Assembly: GCA_038502055.1 (NCBI GenBank)
Contig: JAXRKN010000044.1
Location: forward strand, 10,623,501 to 10,687,500
DNA: 64,000 nucleotides
Source of the DNA: Tanytarsus gracilentus
Taxonomy: Eukaryota; Arthropoda; Insecta; Diptera; Chironomidae
Direction: 5' to 3'
A program made the position numbers and the translations under genes. Numbering within the stretch: position 1 is the stretch's first letter; each line of letters starts with the position of its first letter. Under the pieces are notes generated by a model. That model worked only from the letters and a program-made list of their open reading frames with translations, did not search any database and was not told the DNA's origin. Shown here piece after piece: positions 48,898 to 59,942 of this stretch.

Positions 48898-51800
48898 ATG
48901 TTTGCGGTAATGCGAATTGATAATGACGATCGTCGCAACGATTTCCGCCGTAAGATGCGACCAAAGTGTGAATTTGTGTGCAAATTTTGCCAGCGACGCT
49001 TTACCAAACCGTATAATTTGATGATACACGAGCGTACCCACAAAAGTCCCGAGTTGACATACGCTTGCGAGGTGTGCGGAAAGTACTTTAAACGTCAAGA
49101 CAACTTACGTCAGCACAGGTAAATATATCAATTTCCATCCTCACACTTAGTTATGAAATCAGTTTTTTCACTCTAAATTAATCCATTAAAAAAGAGGCTT
49201 TTTTGTTTTGTTTATTACACACAACAAAGTTAAATACAATGATTTTAAATGTCTCGGGATATTACATAAAAAAAATCTAATATCGATACCGCAAACGGCG
49301 TTTCTCTCGCCCTTTTATGCCGACGCGCGTCACAACCGCAAACAGGAAAAAAAGTTAATAGAAATTTGATTAGTTCGAGGCTTTAAAAATGGTGTGATTT
49401 AATTAAGTTTCACTTGAGGAAGGTTAAATTAAAGTTTTTAAATTTAAAAAATGTTTAAACGATTTTTACAAAACACTCCTTTAAAAATTCAGTAATTTTT
49501 TTCTCACACAACCCGCCGCTAAAATACCGAGAAAATTAATTCATTTCCACTTATTCCAATTACACTCAATTCCCCTAAAGTGTTTTGAGAGCAAATATTT
49601 GAAGTTAATATTTATCATTTCCAAAATGTGCCTTGTTAATGATCGTGTAGCTCCGACTATTGAAATACAACGTGTAAATGATCATTTCGAGTTCTTTTCA
49701 TTCAGTAAAATTCTTTTTTTTTCCTGGCTTTTTCATCCTTTCCATTGCAAACGTACACGGCAGTGACAGCTGACAAAAAATTACTGAATTTGTCATATGA
49801 GTGTGAAGTGAGAGATCATAAAAATTTGTCGGCATTATCATTATCACTCAAAGGTCTCATTGTACTTATGACTCAATTATCTCACCTCATATACAATGTG
49901 TATTTTCCTGAATAATCGACTTGCGCGGTATGTGCATGTGACTGGAAGAAGGGGCGAGAGCGATGGTTCGAAAATTCTCGCGAGTCGCTGTTAAATAGAC
50001 ATAAAATTAATCTTCGAGTAATTACTTATTTGCTTTCTTTTGTGTTTGTCTTTTTTTGGAAGTGAGAGCATAAATCATTGAGGGGTTTATGAGGCATAAT
50101 AGAGCATCATACCTTGATATAAAAATCTACACTGACATTCAAAGTATTTTAAACAATCGTTGTTAACTGATTTTAGAGAGACACGAAGGTTTTCAAAAAA
50201 AATGGATGAATTATCAATCAGGCCATATATGAAACTTTATTGATGATTGCTATTTCATGAGTTTTTATACAATCAGCCAAGTTTGTTAGAAATCACTTGT
50301 GGCTTAACCGATTTTATAAAAACTCATTAAATTTTATAGTTTATTCCACTTCAAATCCAATTTGATAAACGCGAGACAATCTTTTGTGTTATCAAGCAAG
50401 CAAATAAAGCACATTTAACTATTAATTCAATTAATACCTGGACAAATTAAAAAACTTTTTGTAAATATTTTCAAAATTTATTTATTTACGAGTTTTGTGA
50501 GTTGATTTGAAAAAAAAACTAATCAACAATCAAAATTCTTTTCTCACACTTTATTTGCACCAAAATATATTAAAATTCCTTCAGTAAGTTCATTGACAAT
50601 ATTTCTCGCATACGAACTACCACTAAAAAATTTATTTATGGAAATTTCTAATTTATTCATCCTAACATTTCAATTTACATGAAAAATGCTGTGCGAAAAG
50701 AAAGAAAAGATATTTCATCAGCCATAGAGGTACATTCACAATGGGCTGAGTGTATGGTTGGCATATGGCACATTCAATTAAGGCGAGACATTACTACTAC
50801 TTTCGAGATTAATAACTGGAAGCTAGTCGCTCCTTAAAATACTTCGTGATTTCGAAAAAAATTTCTATTTTAGACATTTTTTATAGACATCATGTGCACT
50901 TTTGTCTTTCGCTTAATGTCTACCCTTAGGTGATTCATTAAATTAAATGTGAAGTCACTGTTGACTTGCTTAAGTGTGGCGCAATGTTTATGGGACTTTT
51001 TTTAAAGTCAAAATAAATTTTATTAGAATTTAAAAATTTTAATTTCAATTAATTTCGAGTGAAGACGTTTGAAATATTTTCACATGACATACAATCGTAA
51101 TGGTCCCCTTTAGGGTCACATATTCAACTACCTACGAAAAAACGCTCAAAATGTGTTTCATAAAAACCTTTGAAACTTTTTTCACTCTAATATTTCTCCT
51201 CCTCCATTGAAAGTATGTAAGCGCTCAAAAGACTTGTTTACGAAATGAGTCAAAGCCCATTAATTGTTGCGTGATTTTCAATAATTGTAATTTGATATTT
51301 TCTTACTACTTTATAAACTACCAAAATAGATTTTTAACCTATTCGTAAACCTCAAAGCATTCAATCTCACTCCGTGTGCCTCTCTGCTTACGCTTCGAGG
51401 CAGAATGACGACGATGGTTTGGTGAATAATATTTTAATGATGTGTCTTTATAATTAACTGTCAGTTCATCATCAGCCCACATTATTAGAAAAATCATAGA
51501 GATATAAGTGACATCATCAACGGAGGCAATTGAACTCGAATTTATTTCGCACAACATTAAACGGATGAATAAATTAAGAAATTAAAATTTGAAGGGGAAT
51601 TTGCAAGATTTTTTTACTCGCAAATAATCCTTCGAACGAGCATGTAGGTCAAACACACAAAAACAAATCTATGAAGTATCAATGACAAAAAATGATTGAT
51701 TTTTTAACCCAATTATCATTGTCTCTGTCATGGATGTCTTCAATTCACAAAACACACAACTCACAGAGATTGTTGAGAATATTTTTTTTATAATCAACAA

Positions 51801-52929
51801 CCAAAATAATTATTATAACCTAATTTATTCATTTTGGATTATGGCAAAACTTTCTTTTCTCTTGTAGATGTAGTCAGTGTATATGGCGATAAAGATACTT
51901 CTATCTGTGGTGTGTACACACAAAAAAATATAAAAAAAATCACAAAAAAATATAAATAAAAACACTAAGCTAAAGCTAAAGGTGAGGGACACACATATTT
52001 TTATTATATTTTATTTATTTGTTAATAATTTTATTCGTTGAGTTTGAAATTAATTTAAACAACTTTTAAGAGTGCACTAATTGATTTTTATAAAGATGGA
52101 AAATTTTAAAATAATTAATTAAAATTAAAATTTTATATCAAAATCAATTAATTAAGTTCAATAAAAAATGTCCATCTCAATAAAAGTCATTCGTGCAACT
52201 TGGAAAAATTATGCGAGAAAGAGAAACTCTTTATAGACTCTCACTTAGGTCGCAGGCGGACAAGTTATGTTTCATGTCAAAAAGGCAAAGCAAAAGAATT
52301 AAAGAGTGCTTAAAAGTTATACACACATTCAATCCATTCAAGCTGAATTTTGAAAGACTTTTTCATATGTTTTGATGTCGGTTTAATTCTATTTAAGAGT
52401 TGAACGCGTGTGTGGAGTAATTTGCTTTAATTTGAGAGTTTTTTCTTCTTCTATGAATGGAGATTTCATCGTGATCATGATGATGTGTAATTTTCTAAAT
52501 GAAATTATTGTAATTATTATTAGATGAAGCACTCGTGCACACTCCACGACTTATATAGTTGATCATTTAATTGATGATCGACACTTCATTGGTATGATGC
52601 ACAAATTGGCGGCAGCAGAAGCGGCCGTAATTGATACTGAGGTGTTAATTTGCCAATTTATAAGCGAAATAATTGACATTTTTATATTTTTTGCGACTCG
52701 CTAATGTGCACAGTCATAAAAGTCGACAACACTTGCACCTTATTTTTTTGCTTTTTTTATACACAAAATAATCGTAAATTATTTTAGCATTTAAATGCCA
52801 CTGAATTAACTGCTCATTAAGTCTAATTTTTATTCTTTTTTCTCTCTTCCCATGAACGTCTTCAGGTCTATACATTCGGACTCGTACGGCAGCAATAACT
52901 ACAATTGTTGCAATTGCCGATCGTATTGA
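48898..52929 (+). CDS. drm: Drumstick, odd-skipped family two-zinc-finger protein
   Basis: Two coding exons, 48898-49118 and 52866-52929, give 94 aa. The protein is short, as is fly Drm, and begins MFAVMRIDNDDRR, typical of that gene and not of odd, sob or bowl. Finger 1 is C28-x2-C31-x12-H44-x3-H48; finger 2 is C57-x2-C60-x12-H73-x3-H77, whose last histidine is encoded by exon 2. The sequence between them (RTHKSPELTYACEVCGKYF) is the hallmark of the odd-skipped family. The tail ends NYNCCNCRSY, with three extra cysteines. By family, Drm binds the co-repressor Lines through its first finger and so relieves repression of Bowl, patterning foregut, hindgut and leg joints. The ATG was chosen because it fits the fly N-terminus; the frame is open upstream to 48769. 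An acceptor-like CACAG at 48668-48672 suggests a 5'-UTR intron. Confidence 0.95.
49119..52865 (+). other. Drumstick intron
   Basis: A 3.7-kb intron with donor GTAAAT and acceptor TCTTCAG. It is AT-rich with some mixed segments (for example 52540-52640) and contains no recognisable gene. Its size in a compact gene suggests regulatory content. Confidence 0.7.
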
Positions 52930-54378
52930 AAATGTAAGCAGTGATCATCGACCTTTCACAAGCGAGGTGGTAAACGGATCATCAAGAAATAAGAATCTTT
53001 AGATGTTAAGGAGTTTTAATTTTTATCGAAAAACTTTTTTCAAGAGAGAGAATATTTTTTTTTGTGTGAGAAAAAATCTTTTAGAATTGCCAATTAAGTA
53101 TTAGAAATATCGACATATATTATTATTATAAAAAAAATCAACCGCTGTGAGATCATCACTCTGAGATGCCGCGAAATCTGCTGATCTTTGCGACGGTCAA
53201 ATTTCAAACATTTTCATTTTTTAACATTTAATTTTTTTTTGCGCTTAGAGTTTAAGGTAAATTTTTTTCTCATCTTCTTAATTTATCAAAAACTTTTTTG
53301 ATTCATCGAAGACGAATTTTTTGTGTAAGAAAAGAAGTTCCGTAAAAAATTGTATTTGATAAATTTATGATTAAGAATTTTGTTTGTGACTCATTTTGGG
53401 AAAATTTAATTTTCTAGTTTTTAAATCCAGGAAATTTTTGATTTTTTTAAATAATTAATTAATTTTATAATTATCTTAAAATATAACTGAAAGCTTTAAA
53501 GCTTTAAGCACAAATTTTATTCTTTAATAACTTCAAACCCTAATAATGATGTCACACTTTTAATGAATTTACAACATTGACCCAGTTTTCGAAACAATTT
53601 TTTCCTTATTTCACGAAAAACAATTCCCAGAAAGAAAAGAAGACAAAAAAGATTAATTTTTAAATAATTTAAATCACTTTTATGCCAGCTCAAATATCAT
53701 AATTGATGACTTTCATTACACACGTTCTTTCTTTCCTTCGCTCACATTTCATGAATATAAACAGACATTATGGTTAATTTGTTAATATTTTTCACTCTCT
53801 CAGCATCGAAATGTTTACACATTCAATGAATTTCTCCTCTCTCTCCTTCATTTTTTCGCCATCATCATTCGCGTTAAGACATAAATTACAAAGACAAGCG
53901 CTGCTCTTTCATTGAATCTCTCTCTCTGATGATCGGATGTACAAAAGTCGACTTTGAAAAAATTGAATTTCAACAAAAAAAGACAATTTTTCTTCTTTGG
54001 CGAGCGCCTTTTGAGCGTCAATTCATCTGCATATGAATAGGAAGTGATGAATGTACTCTTTCATCACATAAAATATATATATTTTTGGAACTTTTCCATG
54101 CGTGCGACTCTTTTGTGGCTTTTTGTTTTCGATGTGCTCTTTTGTGGTTCAGCGAGACACAGACGGGCACCCCGTGAAAATGAGTGTGAGTCTTCCAAAT
54201 TAAATTAATAATATCTGTGTATAATGCGCTCCTTTTGTGTGTATGATAGCATAAGAATAAATTTTTATGGAGTCTCTCAGAAGAAGAAAAGCAGTCGAAA
54301 TGTAAGAAAACGGACATTAAATGAAGATAAAAACACATACAATATACAAGCAACGTGTGGTGCGAGAATAAATTACGA
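52930..54378. other. Drumstick 3' flank
   Basis: About 1.4 kb downstream of the drm stop codon, containing its 3' UTR and AT-rich DNA. A 111-codon minus-strand open frame at 54018-54353 has no recognisable feature. Confidence 0.5.
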
Positions 54379-54461
54379 TAAAGTTATTATGAGGACGATC
54401 GTTTGGGAGTGATGACACGTTATGGTGAAAAATCAGACAAATGAAGTAATTTAGCTTTGAG
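54379..54461 (+). repeat. 83-bp direct repeat, left copy
   Basis: Identical over 83 bp to 54553-54635. It flanks a 91-bp insert and looks like a long target-site duplication or a recent tandem duplication. Confidence 0.95.
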
Positions 54462-54552
54462 ATGTAATGCTCGGTTATATTTTATTTTTTTTTTTCTTTT
54501 TTTTTATTTTTGGGTATATAAGTTATAAAATTATATACTAGTCGTCCGCCCC
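54462..54552 (-). mobile_element. Short A-tailed insert, possible 3' end of an RTE-type non-LTR retrotransposon
   Basis: Read on the minus strand, the 91-bp insert starts AGGGGCGGACGACTAGTATA, then a small hairpin (arms at 54531-54538 and 54514-54521), then an A-rich tract of about 35 bases, then unique sequence. A short GC-rich terminus followed by CTAGTATA and an A-rich tail, flanked by a long direct repeat, is what a severely 5'-truncated RTE-like element would leave. No coding part remains. Slippage in the poly-T tract during assembly is an alternative explanation. Confidence 0.4.
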
Positions 54553-54635
54553 TAAAGTTATTATGAGGACGATCGTTTGGGAGTGATGACACGTTATGGT
54601 GAAAAATCAGACAAATGAAGTAATTTAGCTTTGAG
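54553..54635 (+). repeat. 83-bp direct repeat, right copy
   Basis: Perfect second copy of 54379-54461 in the same orientation. The sequences diverge at once beyond both ends. Confidence 0.95.
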
Positions 54636-57600
54636 TTGATCTTGAAAAATAAAACTTTTAATCTAGGATTAAACTTAAAATTAGTTTAAGCTTAGATTAA
54701 ATTTTAATCGTCGGATTTATCAATCAAAAAATAATTAAATTCACTTTAACACCATTCACGAATTGTCCCTTCACCTTTCCCAAAAATCGGAAAGAGACAC
54801 ACGTTGATGGTGGTTTATTTAGGAACAATAAAAAACTTATTACTTTTTCTGTTCGATAAAACATTATAAAATATGCAAATGAATTTGAAGAACAGAAGAC
54901 GAAAAGCTTCAGTTTTTATTTCCATCCACGCACAATATATTTAAAGAAACCTCGCCTACTATGTGATAATTTTCACCGATATCTCATGTCCATTAGAGAT
55001 TCAAATTTCATCCAGAACGGCGCTCCAAAAAGTTTTACATCAGACGAAGAAAAATTTGGAATTTTTGCAATGACTTCATCATCAGGCAGCCCAGAAGAGA
55101 GGTTAAGGTCTCCACCATGCGAGACAATTAAAATGATATACGAGGATGAAGGATGGAATTTGTTGAAAGAACAATTAAGTTCATACTTTTTGATCTTTCA
55201 GATCTGATAAAAAAAAAGTCGAAAAAAACTCTTGCAAATTTAAATTTCCGAGAAGCTTTTTTTAACATCATAATTTGTCTCTCTTTAAAAACACGAACAT
55301 ACTTGACATGATATTTATGCTGGAAACTCTATCTTTAAAATACAATTTGCATTTTTGTGTCTTTTTTTTATAATAATAAAATTCATGTGTAGTTACATAA
55401 GTTGATGAAAAGATAAAAAAAATTAAAGAAAAAAAATTAATGGTAGTAAAAAACGACTATTAAATTTAAGCCGTGCTTAGAATAGATCTAGTCGTATTTA
55501 ATCAATTTTACTTAAGATTTAAAAATTAAATAAAAAAAGTATTGTGAAAATAAAATTGGCAATTGATCTTTCGGCAAAATGATAATCAAAAATGGGGGAA
55601 TTAAGAATTTTTAAAACTCGCTTAATTCATTGTGTAGAGGTAATTAAACTTCAGGTACAGCAATTTAAATCCAAAAAATCCGTTAAAATTCTTTAACATT
55701 GATTTATTGCCATCTCAAAATTTACCTCCACACGACCTCATAAAAAATATCTCTCTTTTTGTGTATTTTTGCATCAAATTTCATTAATTTATAAAAAATA
55801 TATGAATACACTATAGAATTCTTCTCCAATAGTTTTATATTCTCGTTTTATATTTTTTTCTGATAATATGCATATAGAGAGCGAAACAAATAAAAATATA
55901 TGAAAAAGAGTAAGAAACGTGTTTTCATTCATAAATGAGCATAAAAATATTATTTTTTTGAATGAACTCCTTTTTCAGCAGAATTTGTTGAACCCATTCG
56001 CAAATCAATGCTACATACTGTTTCAACTTCCTCCTCATTGCCATCCACCGACGAAATTCCCGTGAAAAATATTTATTTTTTCGGTAATTGAAAATGATGA
56101 AGAATGCATGCAAATGTGCATTAGGAAGGAGAAGAAAAATTAAAAATGTCAGGAAGAGCCATTTACAAAAAAAAAATTTATTTGCAATAAAAATCCACGA
56201 GAATTGCATTGATAAAGAAGAGTTTTTAGGATCTCACATTTCGAAGGGAGAAGGTAAGTTGGGATTGACATTAGTGTAAAAAAAATTAAAATTATAAAAG
56301 TGCCACAGCACAAATTTTTTTCTTAGCATATGAACCTCAAATTTATCTCAAACAACCTAAAATGCACATCAAGCCATGCATTAGCGAAAAATAAGAGAGA
56401 CACAAAAAAGTTTGCGCTCAACCATAAAGAATTCTTCAAGAGAACTCGCTAAAAAGTTTCTTCCACATTTCGAGATTTGTGAAAAGCATCCCCGCTGTGA
56501 CACATAATTCCGATATCATTTTCGGAGCTCAAAATTGCTAAATTACTAAATTCTCATCGAGTTGCTCCGCTTCTTTGCCCTCCGGATACATCTCTTGCGA
56601 TGTTGATGTGGCGAGGATGTGAGAGAAAAAGTTGTGTTGTATGTCGAGGTTACCGGTATCTATTTATTCAGGTGAATAACTCTCTCGCGAGACTCATTAA
56701 GTGTAGCTGACGTGCGAGTGAAATATGGTGGAATATCGAGAAATATGAAAATACATAAATTAATATCATGACTTAAAGTTCTTCCCTATAATTATCATTA
56801 AAGAGGCTAGTTGAACCCTCGTTTTACCCAAAAAATTTTCTCTTATAAAACGCTTCACATGACTTTTGCTGCCGTCGAGTGAATTAGATGTGAGGAGAGA
56901 AAGAAGATCAAATGATTATTACATTTCTTGGAAGTTTCATGTTTTGATGCGAAAAGAAAGATGAAGCTGCTGCTACTCTATGCTGGCCCTCAAGTCTGAC
57001 TCTTTAATTTCCTATGAAAAATGTCTCGAGGCATCGTTGCGTTTATGAGGTTTCGTTATTAAAAAAAATTTATAAATAAAATATTGAAATTTTTATCGAG
57101 TCAATAAATTTTAAATCACGCAATCAAGTTCAACTTTTTTTTTATTTTTAGTCATCTGCACTTTTTTAAAGTCCAGAAGTCCTTCACGTTCTCACCTCAT
57201 CCAGTCACAATCTCACATTTCACATTCACAATCTGATCACATTCATTCTAAATATGAGTAGCCGCGTACGTGAATCATTAGCGCAGGTGACAAATGTGAA
57301 TTTTGCAGTGCATACTAATTTCAGCCTGGATTTCTCTTTTTCTCATGCTCAGAAGTCCATATTGCTGCAAAGTCATGTCCGTGTGGTTGAGAAAAAAAAT
57401 TATTTCTCATGATCTCGTTCGATAGATTACGAATTGCTTCTAAACAAAGCGCGGCGTAAAGAGAAATCACTTGAAAGCTTCCCATGAGCTCGCTCGCCCG
57501 ATGATGATTCGATGAAAGCCTCTTGACAAAACAAACAGCATGAATCGACCAAATAAAGAGCGCATGAGCTGCATGAACAAGAACAAAAAGCTCATGAGAG

Positions 57601-59288
57601 GAATTCCTTGTTAAATAATCGAATTAGAAAATATTTGAAATGTGTCGATATGGAATGAGTGATAAAAAGTGTGTTGTGTTCCCATCGGCCCCATGAAAGA
57701 GCCCAATTTCAAAAGGCATCGATGTTAAATAGTTGAAAAATCGCTCTCATCAATAATTTATTATTCACTTAATTAATTTGACATGTGAGCAATACACGAA
57801 CTTTGTTCGCCTTTCTTCTCTCACGCACACACAAATTTTTCTTCTTCTTCTTCGGGAAATGGACAAAGAGATCTCAATGAGATGATGTCGAAACGTTTAA
57901 TGTTGATCATCATCATCATCATCATCTTGATATGAGAGCGAATAATAAGAAGGAATTTTGCTCTTGAAACTTAGAAGAGTTGAGGGACATTGTGATGATA
58001 ATTTTTGGAGGTGTTTATCAAAAAAGATGACAGAAAATTATTTTTGAAATCACAATTTAATTTTACTTTTCATTAAAAATTCCAAAGTAAATTTATTAGC
58101 CATTTTTCTTCTTGTTCCATCCCACTTTATGTGTATGCTTCAGCCACGGTTCATATCGAAATCTCATTGATCGTTTTATAAAAATTCAAAGAATTTTCTG
58201 TCTATGAATGAAAGCGGATTTTTTGAATTGAGCCGACCCTGAAGAATGATTCTCGACGAACAATTGATCAATATGAGACTGACTTGTGATTGTACACACA
58301 TTCTTGGACTCACCTGCCTGTCTGATCGGCATTGTGTACCTTCAGTAATCAAAATGATGATGATTTATTCATTTTCATATCGATTAATCGAGTTAACAAA
58401 GGGAAGACACACACATGTGAGAGGGAATTGTTTGTCCAAAAAATACCACATGGTAACCTAATGTTTCGAAATCGATCGGAGGAGTGAAGAGTCACTCTTG
58501 ACGAGTATCATAGCTCAATAATAAATTGTGAGCACCATTGTGAGAGCTCAAGTGTGCTTAGCATAAGTGGTTGCCATCAATGATATGAAAGTGAGTGCCG
58601 ACAATTCGATACACGCAACAATACCAATGGCTTGTTAAATCCATAATTTGATTTGAATAACATTAAAAAAATATTTTTCTTTCTTATACAAAAAAATGTG
58701 TTGTGATCATCACTTACATATTGCACTTATGGTCAACATGTTGTAACATTTTTCTAATAGAAAGAAATTTCAAAGAGTTACAACTCAGGTGGTGATTAAT
58801 TTATATTACATCACAAAATAAAAATTAAAGCTTCGAATCCTTAACTTATTAAAAGTAAATAATTATTTATCAGTTTGGTTTTCTATTTTTTATTCAAAAT
58901 TTAGCTTTTATTTTAACCTAAACTGTAAATATTAATTTTTACTGATTTATGCAATCACAAAATTTTCGGCATTTCACAAAAGAAATCGAGCAATATTTTT
59001 AAATAAATTTAATTTATGCCCTCAAATAAAAAGGATGATCCTTATCTGTTGATTTTAATCTCCCTGAATATCTAATAATATTATGAAATATTTCTCTCTC
59101 CATAAAGTTAAGAGAAATCTTTTTAGTGTACAATTTTCACTTTTGCGCTTTTCCTCCGTCTGTTTCTGTCTGTCTGTCTGTCTGCTGTTCCTTGAGACTC
59201 GCTCTAGATGCTAAGATTCTGTTTTCGCAAATGGTAGGTCTATGAATTTGATTCGGCCATTTTGGAATTATGAGGGTCATGACCACAG
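54636..59288. other. Gene-free AT-rich region
   Basis: About 4.6 kb with no supported gene. It has an ATC run at 57906-57926 and GC-richer stretches at about 56560-56720 and 57180-57560, possible distal regulatory DNA. Open frames of 60-100 codons here lack any family signature. Confidence 0.5.
57906..57926. repeat. ATC trinucleotide microsatellite
   Basis: Seven perfect copies of ATC (GAT on the other strand) in non-coding DNA. Confidence 0.9.
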
Positions 59289-59660
59289 GTCGTGATGGAC
59301 AGCCTAATGCCATTTTTACAAATTTCCTGTTATTGGCTTCATGTTGTCGTTGAACTCGTATTTGTATAGGAATGAAAGGATTGATGATATTTGATGTATG
59401 TCTATCATGGCCATCCAAGAGTGCCACCAATGTCCATCACGGCCGGCCAGTAGTGCCCCTAATGTACATTTTTTAAAAGTATGACTTCATGTACCTCGTT
59501 GAACTCGTAATTGCATCAGGAATTGATTAGCATTGATGATTTTTGAAGAATGACCGTCACGGCCGGCCAGGAGTGTAAGGAATGCCATAATGTATTTTTT
59601 AAAAGTATGGCTTCATGTACCTCGTTGAACTCGGAATTTGACCAGGAATCGATTGGCATG
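59289..59660. repeat. Degenerate tandem repeat, unit about 126-148 bp
   Basis: Three diverged copies can be aligned by the phrase CTTCATG-x-x-x-TCGTTGAACTCG, at 59337, 59485 and 59611 (spacings 148 and 126). A second shared phrase, CACGGCCGGCCAG, lies at about 59439 and 59561. The GC content is higher than the surroundings, and the array directly abuts the 17-bp minisatellite, so both may belong to one repetitive element. Confidence 0.75.
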
Positions 59661-59671
59661 GATCTGAAAAA

Positions 59672-59942
59672 GAAACACTGTGGAAAATGAAACACAGTGG
59701 AAAATGGAACACAGTGGAAAATGGAACATAGTGGAAAATGAAACATAGTGGAAAATGGAACATGGTGAAAATGAAACATAGTGGGAAATGGAACATAATG
59801 GAAAATGAAACACAGTGGAAAATGGAACACAGTGGAAAATGGAACATAGTGGAAAATGGAACACAGTGGAAAATGGTACACAATAGAAAATGGAACATAG
59901 TGAAAAATGGAACATGGTGGAAAATGAAACACAGTGGGAACT
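59672..59942. repeat. Minisatellite, 16 copies of a 17-bp unit
   Basis: Consensus unit GGAACACAGTGGAAAAT with variants at a few fixed positions (GAAAC or GGAAC; CACAG, CATAG or CATGG). Sixteen consecutive copies, one of them a base short, fill the interval. Because 17 is not a multiple of 3 and the unit lacks stops on the minus strand, all three minus frames stay open and give false Phe/His/Cys-rich ORFs. Confidence 0.97.

Noticed and set aside
48730..49098. Minus-strand ORFs of 60-122 codons opposite drumstick exon 1
   Set aside because: They are the antisense shadow of the zinc-finger exon.
54986..55207. 73-codon plus-strand ORF beginning MSIRDSNFIQ
   Set aside because: Looks slightly protein-like but has no family match, no flanking exon and lies in a gene desert.
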